DNA from: Streptomyces sp. NRRL S-350
GTDB taxonomy: Bacteria > Actinomycetota > Actinomycetes > Streptomycetales > Streptomycetaceae
DNA: 64,000 nucleotides
Assembly: GCF_000719705.1 (NCBI RefSeq)
Contig: NZ_JOHO01000002.1
Location: 1-64,000 of the forward strand
Reading direction: 5' to 3'
Part shown: piece by piece, positions 22,999-31,671 of the stretch
Layout: the number at the start of each line of letters is the position of its first letter
Numbering within the stretch: the stretch's first letter is position 1
Translations under genes and position numbers: made by a program
The notes under the pieces: generated by a model
What the model saw: only the letters and a program-made list of their open reading frames with translations
Database searches by the model: none
What the model was told of the DNA's origin: nothing

Positions 22999-24546
22999 TC
23001 ACAGCCCCACGGCGGCGGCGATCTCCCGTACGGTCGCGACGGTGTCGGCCTCGGCGGCGCTCTTGTCCGGCCGGTAGCGCACCACCCGGGCGAACCGCAG
23101 GGCCAGGCCGGCCGGGTAGCGGGTGCTGCGCTGCAGGCCGTCGAAGGCGATCTCGACGACCAGCTCCGGCCGGACCCGGACCGTCCAGTCGTCCCGCTCG
23201 GTCTCCCGGGCCAGCAGTTCCCCGGTCTGCCAGGCGAGTGTCGCGTCGGTGAGGCCCTTGAAGGTCTTGCCGAGCATCACCCACGGTCCCAGCCCCGGCT
23301 CGCCCGCCGCCCGGGCACCCAGATGCAGGTTGCTGAGGAACCCGCGCCGCCGCCCGCTGCCCCACTCCGCGGCCAGCACGACCAGGTCGAGGGTGAGGCG
23401 GGGCTTCACCTTGATCCAGCCGATGCCGCGCCGCCCCGCCGCGTACCCGGCCGCCGGGTCCTTGACCAGCACGCCCTCGTGGCCGCGGGCCAGCGTGTCG
23501 CGGAAGAACGCCAGCGCCTGCTCGCGGTCCCCGGTCTCGGTCCGGGCCACCCGGAGGCCCTGCGGTACGGCGTCGGCCAGCGCCGCCCAGCGCTCCCGGC
23601 CGGGACGGTCCACCAGGTCCTCGCCGTCGCGGTGCAACAGGTCGAAGAAGTAGGCGCTGAGCGGGACTTCGGCACGCAGCCGCTCCGGGGCCTGCCGGGA
23701 GGCGGTGCGCGCGGCCGTCTCCTGGAACGGGCGCGGCCGCCCGTCCGGTCCGAGCGCGATCGCCTCGCCGTCCAGCACCGCCGAACGCAGCGGCAGCGCC
23801 AGCGCCGCCTCGGCCACCTCCGGGACGCGCGCGGTGATGTCGTCCAGGCTGCGGGTGAATACCGCGACCTCGTCACCGTCCCGGTGCACCTGCACCCGGA
23901 TGCCGTCCAGCTTCCACTCCAGAGCGGCCGGGCCGGTGCGCTCCAGTGCCGAGGACACGTCCGGCGCGGAAGCGGCCAGCATCGGGCGCACCGCCCGCCC
24001 CACCTCCAGCCGGAACGCCGCCAGGGCTTGCTCCCCGCCGGTCAGCGCCGCCTCCGCCACCGCCCGGGCCGAACCACGGAACATCAGCGCCCGCCGCACC
24101 GCCGCCGCCGGCACGCCGGCCGCCTGCGCCACCGCGTCCCCGACGACCGCGTCCAGCGCCCCCTGCCGGAGGTCCCCGACCAGCACCGCCCGCAGGAACC
24201 CCTGCTCCACGTCCGTCGCCCGGGCGAACAGGCCGTGCAACAGCCGCCGCCGCTCCGCCTGCGCCCCCGCTCCGCGCACCCCGGCGATCCGCTCCAGTTC
24301 CTGCTCCACCTCCCGCACTCCCAGGGACGCCGCCACCGCAGGTTCCGGCAGATCCCGCAGCGCCGCCGGACCGACCCCCGTCCGCAACCGCTGTGACTCC
24401 CCGGACAGCAGCACCACCGCGGCCGACGCCTCCGCCGGCCCCAGCTCCCGCAGGCACCCGGCCAGCATTCCCGTCTTGGCCCGCCGCCCCGGCTCCGCCG
24501 CCACTTCCTGCGACACCATCGCCAACCGCCGCAACCCGGCCACCAC
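22999..24546 (-). CDS. ATP-dependent DNA ligase
   Basis: A 515-residue ATP-dependent DNA ligase (LigB/LigC-like of actinobacteria). An N-terminal DNA-binding domain (about 1-190) precedes the adenylation domain with the nucleotidyl-transfer Lys212 in EWKLDGIRV. Motif III-like LDGEAIAL, GHEGVLVKDP (motif IV) and WIKVKP (motif V) follow. The C-terminal OB-fold includes VEIAFDGLQRSTRYPAGLALRFAR. It seals nicks after adenylation; such enzymes act in repair beside the essential LigA. The start is GTG at 24546 with GGAGGAGG just upstream, giving the family length of about 510. A 20-bp repeat array lies upstream. Confidence 0.93.
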   Translation of the reverse strand: MVAGLRRLAMVSQEVAAEPGRRAKTGMLAGCLRELGPAEASAAVVLLSGESQRLRTGVGPAALRDLPEPAVAASLGVREVEQELERIAGVRGAGAQAERRRLLHGLFARATDVEQGFLRAVLVGDLRQGALDAVVGDAVAQAAGVPAAAVRRALMFRGSARAVAEAALTGGEQALAAFRLEVGRAVRPMLAASAPDVSSALERTGPAALEWKLDGIRVQVHRDGDEVAVFTRSLDDITARVPEVAEAALALPLRSAVLDGEAIALGPDGRPRPFQETAARTASRQAPERLRAEVPLSAYFFDLLHRDGEDLVDRPGRERWAALADAVPQGLRVARTETGDREQALAFFRDTLARGHEGVLVKDPAAGYAAGRRGIGWIKVKPRLTLDLVVLAAEWGSGRRRGFLSNLHLGARAAGEPGLGPWVMLGKTFKGLTDATLAWQTGELLARETERDDWTVRVRPELVVEIAFDGLQRSTRYPAGLALRFARVVRYRPDKSAAEADTVATVREIAAAVGL

Positions 24547-24890
24547 ACCACCTCCTCCCCCCAGCATCAGCGCCCGACCCACCCGCCGCACGCCGCCGGC
24601 CCCCGCCACGGCACGCCGGCCCCCGCCACGGCACGCCGGCCCCCGCCACGGCGCGCCGGCACACGGCCGGCTGACTCCGGCCCCGGTGCGAAGGGGTGTG
24701 CCCGGCGAGGCGGGTGGCGCCCGGCGGGGTCGCCGGGGCGGTCGTCGGCGCGGTCTCCGGTGCGGTCCGGTGTCGAGGCGCCGTGGTGGAGCGTCGGGTG
24801 CGTGATCTTGGACGGGGTGGAGCTCGGGCGAATGCCGCCGGGGCGTCATGCTGGTGGCCCGCACCACGACCTGGCCTTGAGGAGACCGAG
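24547..24890. other. Divergent intergenic region between ligase and acetyltransferase genes
   Basis: A gap of 344 nt. The ligase-proximal half holds the 20-bp tandem array at 24601-24660. The rest is G/C-rich without a recognisable gene and ends with the ribosome-binding site TTGAGGAGACCGAG of the acetyltransferase. Confidence 0.5.
24601..24660. repeat. 20-bp tandem array, three units
   Basis: CCCCGCCACGGCACGCCGGC is repeated head to tail three times, the last with one change. A partial unit precedes it. It lies 55 nt upstream of the DNA ligase start. Confidence 0.9.
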
Positions 24891-25370
24891 ATGAGCCGCA
24901 ACCCGACCACCCGCTGGAGCGTGGGCGCTCCCGAGGCCGGCGACTTCGCCGCCTGGCGTGAACTCTTCCGCGGGTACGCCGAGTTCTACCGGGTACCGTG
25001 CCCTGATGGAAAAGCCGAGCTGGTGTGGTCCTGGCTCACCGATCCGGGGCACGAGGTGGAGGGGCTGCTGGTCCGGGACGGGGACGGGCGGCCGGTCGGG
25101 CTCGCCCACTACCGGGCGTTCGCCCGGCCGCTGCACGGAGCGGTCGGGTGCTTCCTGGACGACCTCTTCGTCGCGCCGGAGGCGCGTGGCGGCGGGGCGG
25201 TCGATCTGCTGTTGGGGGGCTTGCGGGAGATTGCCGCCGAGCGCGGTTGGAACACCGTGCGGTGGATCACCGCCGAGGACAACTACCGGGCGCGCGGCAA
25301 GTACGACCAGGTCGCCACCCGGACGCCGTTCCTCACCTATGACATGGCCCCGGATACCCGGCCACACTGA
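24891..25370 (+). CDS. GNAT family N-acetyltransferase
   Basis: A 159-residue GNAT enzyme. The N-terminal FAAWRELFRGYAEFYRVP, the central CFLDDLFVAPEARGGGAVDLLL with the acetyl-CoA P-loop (A-R-G-G-G-A), and the late WNTVRWITAEDNYRARGKYDQV follow the usual order of motifs D-A-B. The R-x-x-Y-D pattern near the end is typical of amino-group acetyltransferases of the yeast HPA2-like type. The substrate is not known. The ATG has GAGGAG seven nt upstream. The CAP-domain gene follows 116 nt later. Confidence 0.88.
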   Translation: MSRNPTTRWSVGAPEAGDFAAWRELFRGYAEFYRVPCPDGKAELVWSWLTDPGHEVEGLLVRDGDGRPVGLAHYRAFARPLHGAVGCFLDDLFVAPEARGGGAVDLLLGGLREIAAERGWNTVRWITAEDNYRARGKYDQVATRTPFLTYDMAPDTRPH

Positions 25371-25408
25371 GTCCGTGACCGAGCGGCCGGACATTCGTTC
25401 GGACTTTC

Positions 25409-25415
25409 TGTTATC
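25409..25415 (+). promoter_or_regulatory. Shared element TGTTATC upstream of the CAP gene
   Basis: TGTTATC lies about 72 nt before the CAP gene start. The same heptamer is at 26631-26637, about 69 nt before the adjacent sigma-CAP fusion. Both lie in locally AT-richer sequence and could be -10 elements of one promoter class. I found no matching -35 pair by eye. Confidence 0.35.
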
Positions 25416-25486
25416 GGCGCGCCGCCGGGCGGTCTCCGAGGTGTCGGCACCCGACCAGCCGGCCCGGACACAGAAAGCGTGAGTAC

Positions 25487-26506
25487 GTGAACAGCGACGA
25501 CAGGACGACCATCCTCCCGGCGATCGGCGACGGCGACGAGGGCGGCGCGGGCACGGGCTCGCGCCGATCGGGCGGCCGGGCGGCGCGGCGGGCCGCCGAG
25601 CGGCACGGCGGCCGGGGGCGTCGGGCACGGCGGCGCGGCGGGCTCGCGTCGGTCACCGCGGTGGTCGCGGCGGTGGCGGGCACCGGGCTGATCGCCGCGC
25701 TGGCCGGCGCCGGGTACGCGGCGTACGGCGGCAAGCAGACCGACCGGGACGTCGTGGGCGAGGCGATGGCCGCCGACGCGCTGATCGCTGCCGAGGTCGG
25801 CACGCACGAGGGCATCCAGGTCCCCGGTACGGGCGGAGCGGACCTGGGCGCTGCGGTGGCGCCCGGCAGCCCGGCGGCGACCGATCCGGCGGCGACCCCG
25901 GGTGCCGGGGGCGCGCCGACCGCCGACACCCCGGCGTCCCCGGCGGCCACGGGCGCGGCCACCCCGGCTGCCACCGCCCCCAGCGCCCCCAGTGCTTCCG
26001 CCACTTCCGGCGCTTCCGCCGCGAAGGCGACCGCGAGTGCGGCTCGGACCACCGCCGCCGCGCCGACCACCGCCCGGCGGACCGCCACCGCGCCGCCCAC
26101 CCCGGTGGGTGGCGGCGCGGACGCCTCGGACGCGCAGCAGGTGGTGGACCTGGTCAACGCCGAGCGCGCCAAGGCCGGCTGCGGGCCGGTCGCGGCCGAG
26201 CCCCGGCTGGCCAGTGCGGCCCAGTCGCACAGTGACGACATGGCCGACCGCAACTACTTCGACCACGCGAGCCCCGAGGGTTACCACGCCGACCACCGGA
26301 TCGAGGCCACCGGCTACCGCTGGAGCACCTGGGGCGAGAACATCGCCCGCGGCCAGAAGGACCCGGCCGCCGTCATGGACGCCTGGATGAACAGCCCCGG
26401 CCACCGCGCGAACATCCTGAACTGCGCGTTCAAGCAGCTCGGTGTCGGCGTGCGGACCGGATCCGGCGGCCCGTGGTGGACCCAGGTGTTCGCCGCCCCG
26501 GCCTGA
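25487..26506 (+). CDS. Membrane-anchored CAP/SCP-domain protein
   Basis: A 339-residue single-pass protein. Residues 1-50 are Arg/Gly-rich and cytoplasmic. A helix spans about 52-78. A long Ala/Thr/Pro linker (85-212) leads to an extracellular CAP domain (215-339). CAP markers are VVDLVNAERAKAGCGPV, AQSHSDDM with His248, YFDHASPEGY, WGENI with Glu284, and NSPGHRANIL with His306; two Cys (232, 313) may pair. The start is GTG. Bacterial CAP proteins are secreted or anchored and their substrates are mostly unknown. The next gene encodes a sigma factor fused to a paralogous CAP domain (about half of the residues identical by eye). Confidence 0.9.
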   Translation: MNSDDRTTILPAIGDGDEGGAGTGSRRSGGRAARRAAERHGGRGRRARRRGGLASVTAVVAAVAGTGLIAALAGAGYAAYGGKQTDRDVVGEAMAADALIAAEVGTHEGIQVPGTGGADLGAAVAPGSPAATDPAATPGAGGAPTADTPASPAATGAATPAATAPSAPSASATSGASAAKATASAARTTAAAPTTARRTATAPPTPVGGGADASDAQQVVDLVNAERAKAGCGPVAAEPRLASAAQSHSDDMADRNYFDHASPEGYHADHRIEATGYRWSTWGENIARGQKDPAAVMDAWMNSPGHRANILNCAFKQLGVGVRTGSGGPWWTQVFAAPA

Positions 26507-26630
26507 CCGCACCCCTCCCGGCCTGACCGCACCCCGCCCCGGGGCCTCCCGGCTCCCTGCCTCCCGGACCCGGCGCCGGCCCCGAGCCGGCCGCCGACCC
26601 GGGCCGATTTTCCGATTCCGCGCACATTGT

Positions 26631-26637
26631 TGTTATC
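26631..26637 (+). promoter_or_regulatory. Shared element TGTTATC upstream of the sigma-CAP gene
   Basis: It is the second copy of the heptamer described at 25409, at nearly the same distance from its gene. If it is a promoter recognised by the fused sigma factor, the two CAP genes would form a small autoregulated regulon. Confidence 0.35.
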
Positions 26638-26705
26638 TGATCACTCCCCACAGGTCTCCGAGGAGGCAGCGGCGGACGGAAACACGGCAAGACGGAGTGC
26701 GGACC

Positions 26706-28268
26706 ATGAACGCTGATGTGCAGAACAGGGCCGGGACGACCCTGGTAGTCGCGGCGCAGTCAGGCGACCGGCAGGCCCAGGAGGCGCTGGTCGCCGCCTG
26801 GCTGCCGCTCGTCTACAACGTGGCCGGCCGCGCCCTCGGCGGCCACGCCGACGTGGACGACGTCGCGCAGGAGACCATGATCCGTGCCCTGGACGGCCTG
26901 GACGGGCTCCGCGACCCGGCGTCGTTCCGGTCGTGGCTGGTCGCCATCACCATGAACCAGGTCCGCCGCCGCCACACCGCCGGGCAGCAGCAGCCGACCG
27001 TCGGCGGTCTGGACGAGACCTGGGAGGTCCCGGACCCGCGAGCCGACTTCACCGACCTCACCATCCTGCGGCTGGGCCTGTCCGGCCAGCGCCGTGAGGT
27101 CGCCGAAGCCACCCGCTGGCTCGATCCCGACGACCGCGAACTGCTCGCCCTGTGGTGGATGGAGGCCGCCGGCGAACTCACCCGGTCCGAACTCGCCGAG
27201 GCCCTCGACCTGAACCCGCAGCACACCGCCGTCCGCGTCCAGCGGATGAAGAAGCAGCTCGAAGCGGGCCGCGTCGTCGTGCGCGCCCTCAGCGCCTACC
27301 CCCGCTGCCCCGAACTGACCGCGGTCACCGCCGGATTCGACGGCACCCCGAACTCGGTGTGGCGCAAGCGCATCGCCCGCCACATCCGGGGCTGCGCCGA
27401 CTGCGACGGCCTCGGCCGTGACCTGTTCCCCGCCGAGGGACTACTGGCCGGCCTCGCACTGGTACCGATCCCGTTCGACTCGCCCGCCCTGCTGCACTTC
27501 CAGCACACCGCGGCCGCCGCCGCCCAGGCCGCCGCCACCAAGAGCGCTGCCGCCGGCGCCGGCTCCGGGGCCCACGCCGGCGCGGGAGGGCACGGCGGCT
27601 GGGCCGGCACGGCCGCCGGCAAGGCCGCCCTGGCGAGCGTGGCCGCCGCCGCGGTGGCCGTGTCCACCCTCGCCCTGGTGTGGCCGCAGCACGTGGAGCC
27701 CCCGCACGCCGCGGCACCGGAGCCCAGCGCTCCGGTCGCCGTCCGGGACACCCCGACGATCGCCGCCGCCGCCCCGGTGGCGACCGTCCCGTCGCCCGTG
27801 GTGACGCCCGTGGAGACCGTCACGCCGACTCCCACCGCCACACCGACCCCGACCCGGACGGTCACGGCCGCGCCGGTGCCCAGTCCGGAACGCCAGCTCG
27901 TGGACCTGGTCAATGCCGAGCGTGCCAAGGCGGGTTGCGGCCCGCTGCGGATCGACCCCCGGCTGCACACCGCCGCCCAGAAGCACACGGACGACATGGC
28001 CGGCCGCGGCTTCTTCGACCACGTCAACCCGGACGGCGTCCGCACCGATGCCCGGATCACCGCCGCCGGCTACCGCTGGTCCCAGTGGGGCGAGAACATC
28101 GACCGGGGACCGACCACCCCGGCCGCCGTCCTCGCCCGCTGGATGGACGGCGGCATCCACCAGTCCAACCTGCTCGACTGCGGCTTCAAGGACGTGGGCG
28201 TCGGCGTCGCGACCAGTCCGGCCGGCACCTGGTACTGGACCCAGGACCTCGGAGCGCCGATGTCCTGA
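26706..28268 (+). CDS. ECF sigma factor fused to ZAS-like motif, membrane helix and CAP domain
   Basis: A 520-residue multidomain protein. Residues 22-95 are sigma-70 region 2 (HADVDDVAQETMIRALDGL, FRSWLVAITMNQVRRR). Residues about 130-188 are region 4 (ALDLNPQHTAVRVQRMKKQL). Cys201, His226, Cys230 and Cys233 form an H-x3-C-x2-C arrangement as in zinc anti-sigma (ZAS) domains. A helix at about 304-326 (ALASVAAAAVAVSTLALVW) crosses the membrane. A Thr/Pro linker and a CAP domain (395-520; His427, Glu463, His485) are outside. The ATG precedes the region 2 helix. The adjacent gene encodes a similar CAP domain. I infer an envelope-sensing sigma factor held at the membrane, possibly released by proteolysis. 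Large actinobacterial ECFs with fused zinc fingers and helices are known; I know of no described CAP fusion. Confidence 0.9.
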   Translation: MNADVQNRAGTTLVVAAQSGDRQAQEALVAAWLPLVYNVAGRALGGHADVDDVAQETMIRALDGLDGLRDPASFRSWLVAITMNQVRRRHTAGQQQPTVGGLDETWEVPDPRADFTDLTILRLGLSGQRREVAEATRWLDPDDRELLALWWMEAAGELTRSELAEALDLNPQHTAVRVQRMKKQLEAGRVVVRALSAYPRCPELTAVTAGFDGTPNSVWRKRIARHIRGCADCDGLGRDLFPAEGLLAGLALVPIPFDSPALLHFQHTAAAAAQAAATKSAAAGAGSGAHAGAGGHGGWAGTAAGKAALASVAAAAVAVSTLALVWPQHVEPPHAAAPEPSAPVAVRDTPTIAAAAPVATVPSPVVTPVETVTPTPTATPTPTRTVTAAPVPSPERQLVDLVNAERAKAGCGPLRIDPRLHTAAQKHTDDMAGRGFFDHVNPDGVRTDARITAAGYRWSQWGENIDRGPTTPAAVLARWMDGGIHQSNLLDCGFKDVGVGVATSPAGTWYWTQDLGAPMS

Positions 28269-28290
28269 CCGGCAGGGGAACGCGCGGGGG

Positions 28291-28527
28291 CTACGCGGGC
28301 GTGACCCCGACCAGCCCGTCCGCCGAGCCGGTCACGAAGCCGGTGGCCTGACCGACGACACCGCCCGCGTCGCCGCCCCGGGCCGGCGCCAGGTCCGGCG
28401 CGCTGCTGAGCGGTCCGGGCAGTCCCTCCTGCCCGCCGACGGCACTGGCGTGCGCGCTGGGAGCGGCGAGGGAGGCCACGACACCCACGGCGAGCGAGGC
28501 AACGGCGAGCATGCTGCGCTTCTTCAT
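28291..28527 (-). CDS. Small secreted protein of unknown function
   Basis: A 78-residue exported protein. The signal peptide is MKKRSMLAVASLAVGVVAS followed by LAAPSAHA, with cleavage expected after AHA at about residue 27. The mature part of about 50 residues is Gly/Ala/Pro-rich (GGVVGQATGFVTGSADGLVG) with no Cys. It resembles short Streptomyces cell-wall or aerial-growth related secreted peptides only in general character and lacks chaplin motifs. It is convergent with the sigma-CAP gene, 22 nt between stops. Confidence 0.7.
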   Translation of the reverse strand: MKKRSMLAVASLAVGVVASLAAPSAHASAVGGQEGLPGPLSSAPDLAPARGGDAGGVVGQATGFVTGSADGLVGVTPA

Positions 28528-28784
28528 GGCCCGTCCAACGAGGCTGCGCCGGAAGGGTTACGGCGGCGGCTGCCGCGAACCTCCCCACGACCGGCGGACG
28601 GGCTCGGCGGTGACCGCGGGAGGGCGTTGGACGGCCCGCGAGCCGGCCGGGACTCAGGCCGGACGGCGGGCGGGCCGTGGGAACCACCATGGCCCCACCC
28701 GCCCCTGCCGGTCAGCGGCGCGCAGGGGGCGGCCGGACGCGAACTGGCGCGCCGGGGCGTGCACCGGCAGGTCCAGCGGCGCCG

Positions 28785-30374
28785 TCAGAGCGTCCCGGAG
28801 CCTCTCGTCACCGCCACCCCGCCCGCCCTCGCCGCTCCGGAGCTGCCCGCCGTGCCGTGCGTGCGCGACGTGCCGTGCGGGCCCGAGGCGCCGGACGCCG
28901 CAGTGCCGAACGGCGCCGCGCCCACCGGCTCCACCGGCTCCACCGTCCAGTCCGGGTGCCCCGGCATCGGCGGCGTCCGCAGCCCGTACAGCCAGTCGTC
29001 GAGGAACCCGCCCAGGTCCTCCCCGGACACCTCGGAGGCCGTGCGCACGTAGTCCTCGGTGGTGGCGTTGCCGTACCGGTGTTCCCCCAGGAAGGTGCGC
29101 TCGATCCGGTCGAAGAGGTCCGCGCCGACCTTCTCGCGCAGCGCGAAGAGCACCAGCGCGCCGCCCGTGTACCGCTGGCTGTCGAAGAGGTTCGCGGCGG
29201 TGGGGGCGGCGACCGGCCCGGAGTCGTGCCGCCACTGGTCGCCGAGGCCGTAGAGGTGGCGCATCCGGTCGACCAGGGTGGTGTGGCCCCAGCCGTCCGG
29301 CCAGCCGCGCTCGTAGCGGTACATCAGACCGTAGAAGTCGGCGTGGCCCTCGTTGATCCACAGGTCGGACCACCGGGCCGGGGTGACGCTGTCGCCGAAC
29401 CAGGAGTGGACCAGCTCGTGCATCATGTGGGAGCCGATCTCCGCCTCCGGCCGGCGGAGGAAGTCCGGCTTGTAGAGGGTCAGGGTCTGGGTCTCCAGGC
29501 CGGTGAAGCCGAACGCGTCCGGGTCGTCGGTGTCGGCGGGCATGATGCCGTAGGTCTCGAACGGGAAGGGCCCCAGGTGCTCTTCGGCCCAGGCGAGTTG
29601 GCCGGGGGTGAGGGCGAGCGCGGGCTCCAGCTCGGCGGCCCGGGCGGTCGGGACGACGTCGCGCAGCGGGAGTCCGTGCGGGCCGGTGCGCTCACGGACG
29701 GTGTAGTCGCCGACCGACACCTGGACCAGTTCGGTGGCCATCGGCTCCCGGGAGACGTACCGCCGGGTGGTGCGGCCGTCGCCGTGGTGCTCGGTGCCCG
29801 CCGAATCGCCGTTGGCGACGCCCAGGAGGCCGTCCGGCGCGGTCACCGCGATGGCGAACCGGGCCTTGTCGCTGGGGTGGTCGTTGCACGGGAACACGGT
29901 GTGCGCGCTCGCGGGTTGGCCGGCCACCGCGAAGCCGTTCGGGGTGGGCACCCAGCCGGTGTGCGGCAGCGGTGCGCGCGGGTCGGCCGTGTACTCGACC
30001 GTCAACTCGCTGGTGGTGCCGGGGCGCAAGGGCCCGTCCGGGGTCACGGTCAGCTTCTCGTCGTGCGTCGCGAACGCCGCCGGCCGCCCGTCGACCCGGA
30101 CGGCGCGCACGGTCAGCCCGAGCGCGTCCAGCTCCAGGCGGGCCAGCGTGCGGTCGGGCAGCACGGTGACCACGGCCGTGCCGTCCACGGTGCGGCTCTC
30201 GGCCCGGTAGTCGAAGGCCAGGTCGTACGCGAGCGCCCGGTACCCGGTGTTGCCGAGCGCCGGGAAGACCGGATCGCCGAGCCCGTCCGCGGCACCGGCG
30301 GACGGGACGCCCGCGAACAGCAGCACCGCACTGAGCGCGAGCGGCAGGACGAGACCGGCACGGGGCCTGGGCAA
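28785..30374 (-). CDS. Secreted M1 family zinc aminopeptidase
   Basis: A 529-residue exported M1 metallopeptidase. A signal peptide covers about residues 1-28 (cleavage near SAGA-ADG). The zinc site is His319-Glu320-x-x-His323 in HELVHSWFG with Glu342 in INEGHADF. The usual GAMEN exopeptidase motif is reduced to a GLET segment, as in several short actinomycete M1 enzymes. A Gly/Ala/Ser-rich tail of about 45 residues follows the last domain. The start is TTG at 30374, forced by an in-frame stop just upstream and by the signal peptide. It should remove N-terminal residues from extracellular peptides. Confidence 0.9.
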   Translation of the reverse strand: MPRPRAGLVLPLALSAVLLFAGVPSAGAADGLGDPVFPALGNTGYRALAYDLAFDYRAESRTVDGTAVVTVLPDRTLARLELDALGLTVRAVRVDGRPAAFATHDEKLTVTPDGPLRPGTTSELTVEYTADPRAPLPHTGWVPTPNGFAVAGQPASAHTVFPCNDHPSDKARFAIAVTAPDGLLGVANGDSAGTEHHGDGRTTRRYVSREPMATELVQVSVGDYTVRERTGPHGLPLRDVVPTARAAELEPALALTPGQLAWAEEHLGPFPFETYGIMPADTDDPDAFGFTGLETQTLTLYKPDFLRRPEAEIGSHMMHELVHSWFGDSVTPARWSDLWINEGHADFYGLMYRYERGWPDGWGHTTLVDRMRHLYGLGDQWRHDSGPVAAPTAANLFDSQRYTGGALVLFALREKVGADLFDRIERTFLGEHRYGNATTEDYVRTASEVSGEDLGGFLDDWLYGLRTPPMPGHPDWTVEPVEPVGAAPFGTAASGASGPHGTSRTHGTAGSSGAARAGGVAVTRGSGTL

Positions 30375-30707
30375 GGCTGATCACCGCATTTCACGAGGCG
30401 GGCCCCGAGCGGGGCTGGAGCGAGTGCGGATGCTACGGGAGCGCCGGAGCGCAGCGGGCCCGCCTGTCCCGCCCGTCCGACGACTCACCGTGATCCCCCG
30501 GACGGCCCACGGTGATGGCGCGGCCCCCGGCCGCCGTCTAGTGTCGGGAGTGCTTCGTCCCCTGACGGACGAGCCACGGCCGTCGGAGAACCTGGCCAGG
30601 TCCGGCGGCCGTACTTCCATGCCCTGGTGCTCCCGTCCGGACGCCCGGACGCACCCTCTAGGCTGGCAGCCGAGACGACGCCCGCGTACCGGATGCCAGG
30701 AGCCGCC
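30375..30707. other. Divergent intergenic region
   Basis: This 333-nt stretch separates the secreted M1 peptidase from the PfkB kinase gene. TAGGCT at 30660-30665 is a possible -10 for the kinase. No other element or coding frame stands out. Confidence 0.45.
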
Positions 30708-31625
30708 GTGACCAGCCCAGTTTCGCCCGTTCTGGTGATCGGCGAGTGCGTCGCCGACATCGTCCGAAAGGATGGCGCCGCGGACCGGGTGCATCCCGGC
30801 GGCAGCCCCGCGAACGTCGCGTACGGCCTGGCCCGGCTGGGCCGCCCGGCCACGCTGCTCACCGAGCTCGGGCCGGACGCCAACGGCAGGCTGATCCGGT
30901 CGCACCTGGAGTCGGCGGGCGTGCGGGTGCGGGCCGCCGAGGTCGCGCGGACACCCTCCGCGGTGGTGGAGCTGGACGGGCAGGGCAAGGCCCGGTACAC
31001 CTTCGACATCGGGTGGACGCTCCCGCCGACGGAGCCCGCCGAGCCGCCCGCCGCGATCCACGTCGGGTCGATCGGCGCGGTCACCGAGCCGGGCGCGGCG
31101 GCGGTCCTGGCGCTGGTGGAACGGTGGCGTGGGCGGACGCAGGTCAGCTACGACCCCAATGTGCGCGCCGCGCTGATGGGGGAGCGGGCGGAGGCGGTCC
31201 GGCGGGTCGAGCGTTGCGTGGCGCTGAGCGACCTGGTCAAGGCGAGTGACGAGGACCTGGCCTGGCTCTACCCGGGCGAGCGGCCGGAGGCGGTCGCCGA
31301 GCGCTGGCTGACGCTCGGCCCCTCCGTGGTCGCGGTGACCCTGGGCGCCGACGGCGCGTTCGCCCGCACTGCAGAGGGCGGACGCGTGGCGGCCGCGGCC
31401 GTCCCGGTGCGGGTCGCGGACACCGTCGGCGCCGGGGACTCCTTCATGGCCGCCCTCCTGCACGCCCGCGCGAGCGGCGCCGACCTCCCGGCCTGCCTCA
31501 CCGGTGCCGTGACGGCCGCCGCCCTGACCGTCTCCCGCCCGGGCGCCAACCCGCCCTCGGCGGCCGAGCTCGCGCAAGCCCTGGCGGACGGGCGGGAGCC
31601 CCGTGCGGACCCCGGCACGAGGTAG
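30708..31625 (+). CDS. PfkB family carbohydrate kinase
   Basis: A 305-residue ribokinase/fructokinase-type sugar kinase. The N-terminal VLVIGECVADIVRK, the substrate loop HPGGSPANVAYGLARLG (PfkB signature 1), and DTVGAGDSFMAALL (signature 2, catalytic Asp244) are all present. The D-P-N-V-R motif before the middle is typical of fructokinases. It transfers phosphate from ATP to a sugar in the cytosol; fructose is the best guess. The start is GTG at 30708 with AGGAG five nt upstream. An upstream ATG at 30693 would place the ribosome-binding site inside the gene. No transporter or hydrolase is adjacent. Confidence 0.9.
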   Translation: MTSPVSPVLVIGECVADIVRKDGAADRVHPGGSPANVAYGLARLGRPATLLTELGPDANGRLIRSHLESAGVRVRAAEVARTPSAVVELDGQGKARYTFDIGWTLPPTEPAEPPAAIHVGSIGAVTEPGAAAVLALVERWRGRTQVSYDPNVRAALMGERAEAVRRVERCVALSDLVKASDEDLAWLYPGERPEAVAERWLTLGPSVVAVTLGADGAFARTAEGGRVAAAAVPVRVADTVGAGDSFMAALLHARASGADLPACLTGAVTAAALTVSRPGANPPSAAELAQALADGREPRADPGTR

Positions 31626-31671
31626 CCCCGGACCCCGTGCGCCGGGCCGGGCCGGCTTACGACCCGCCCGG

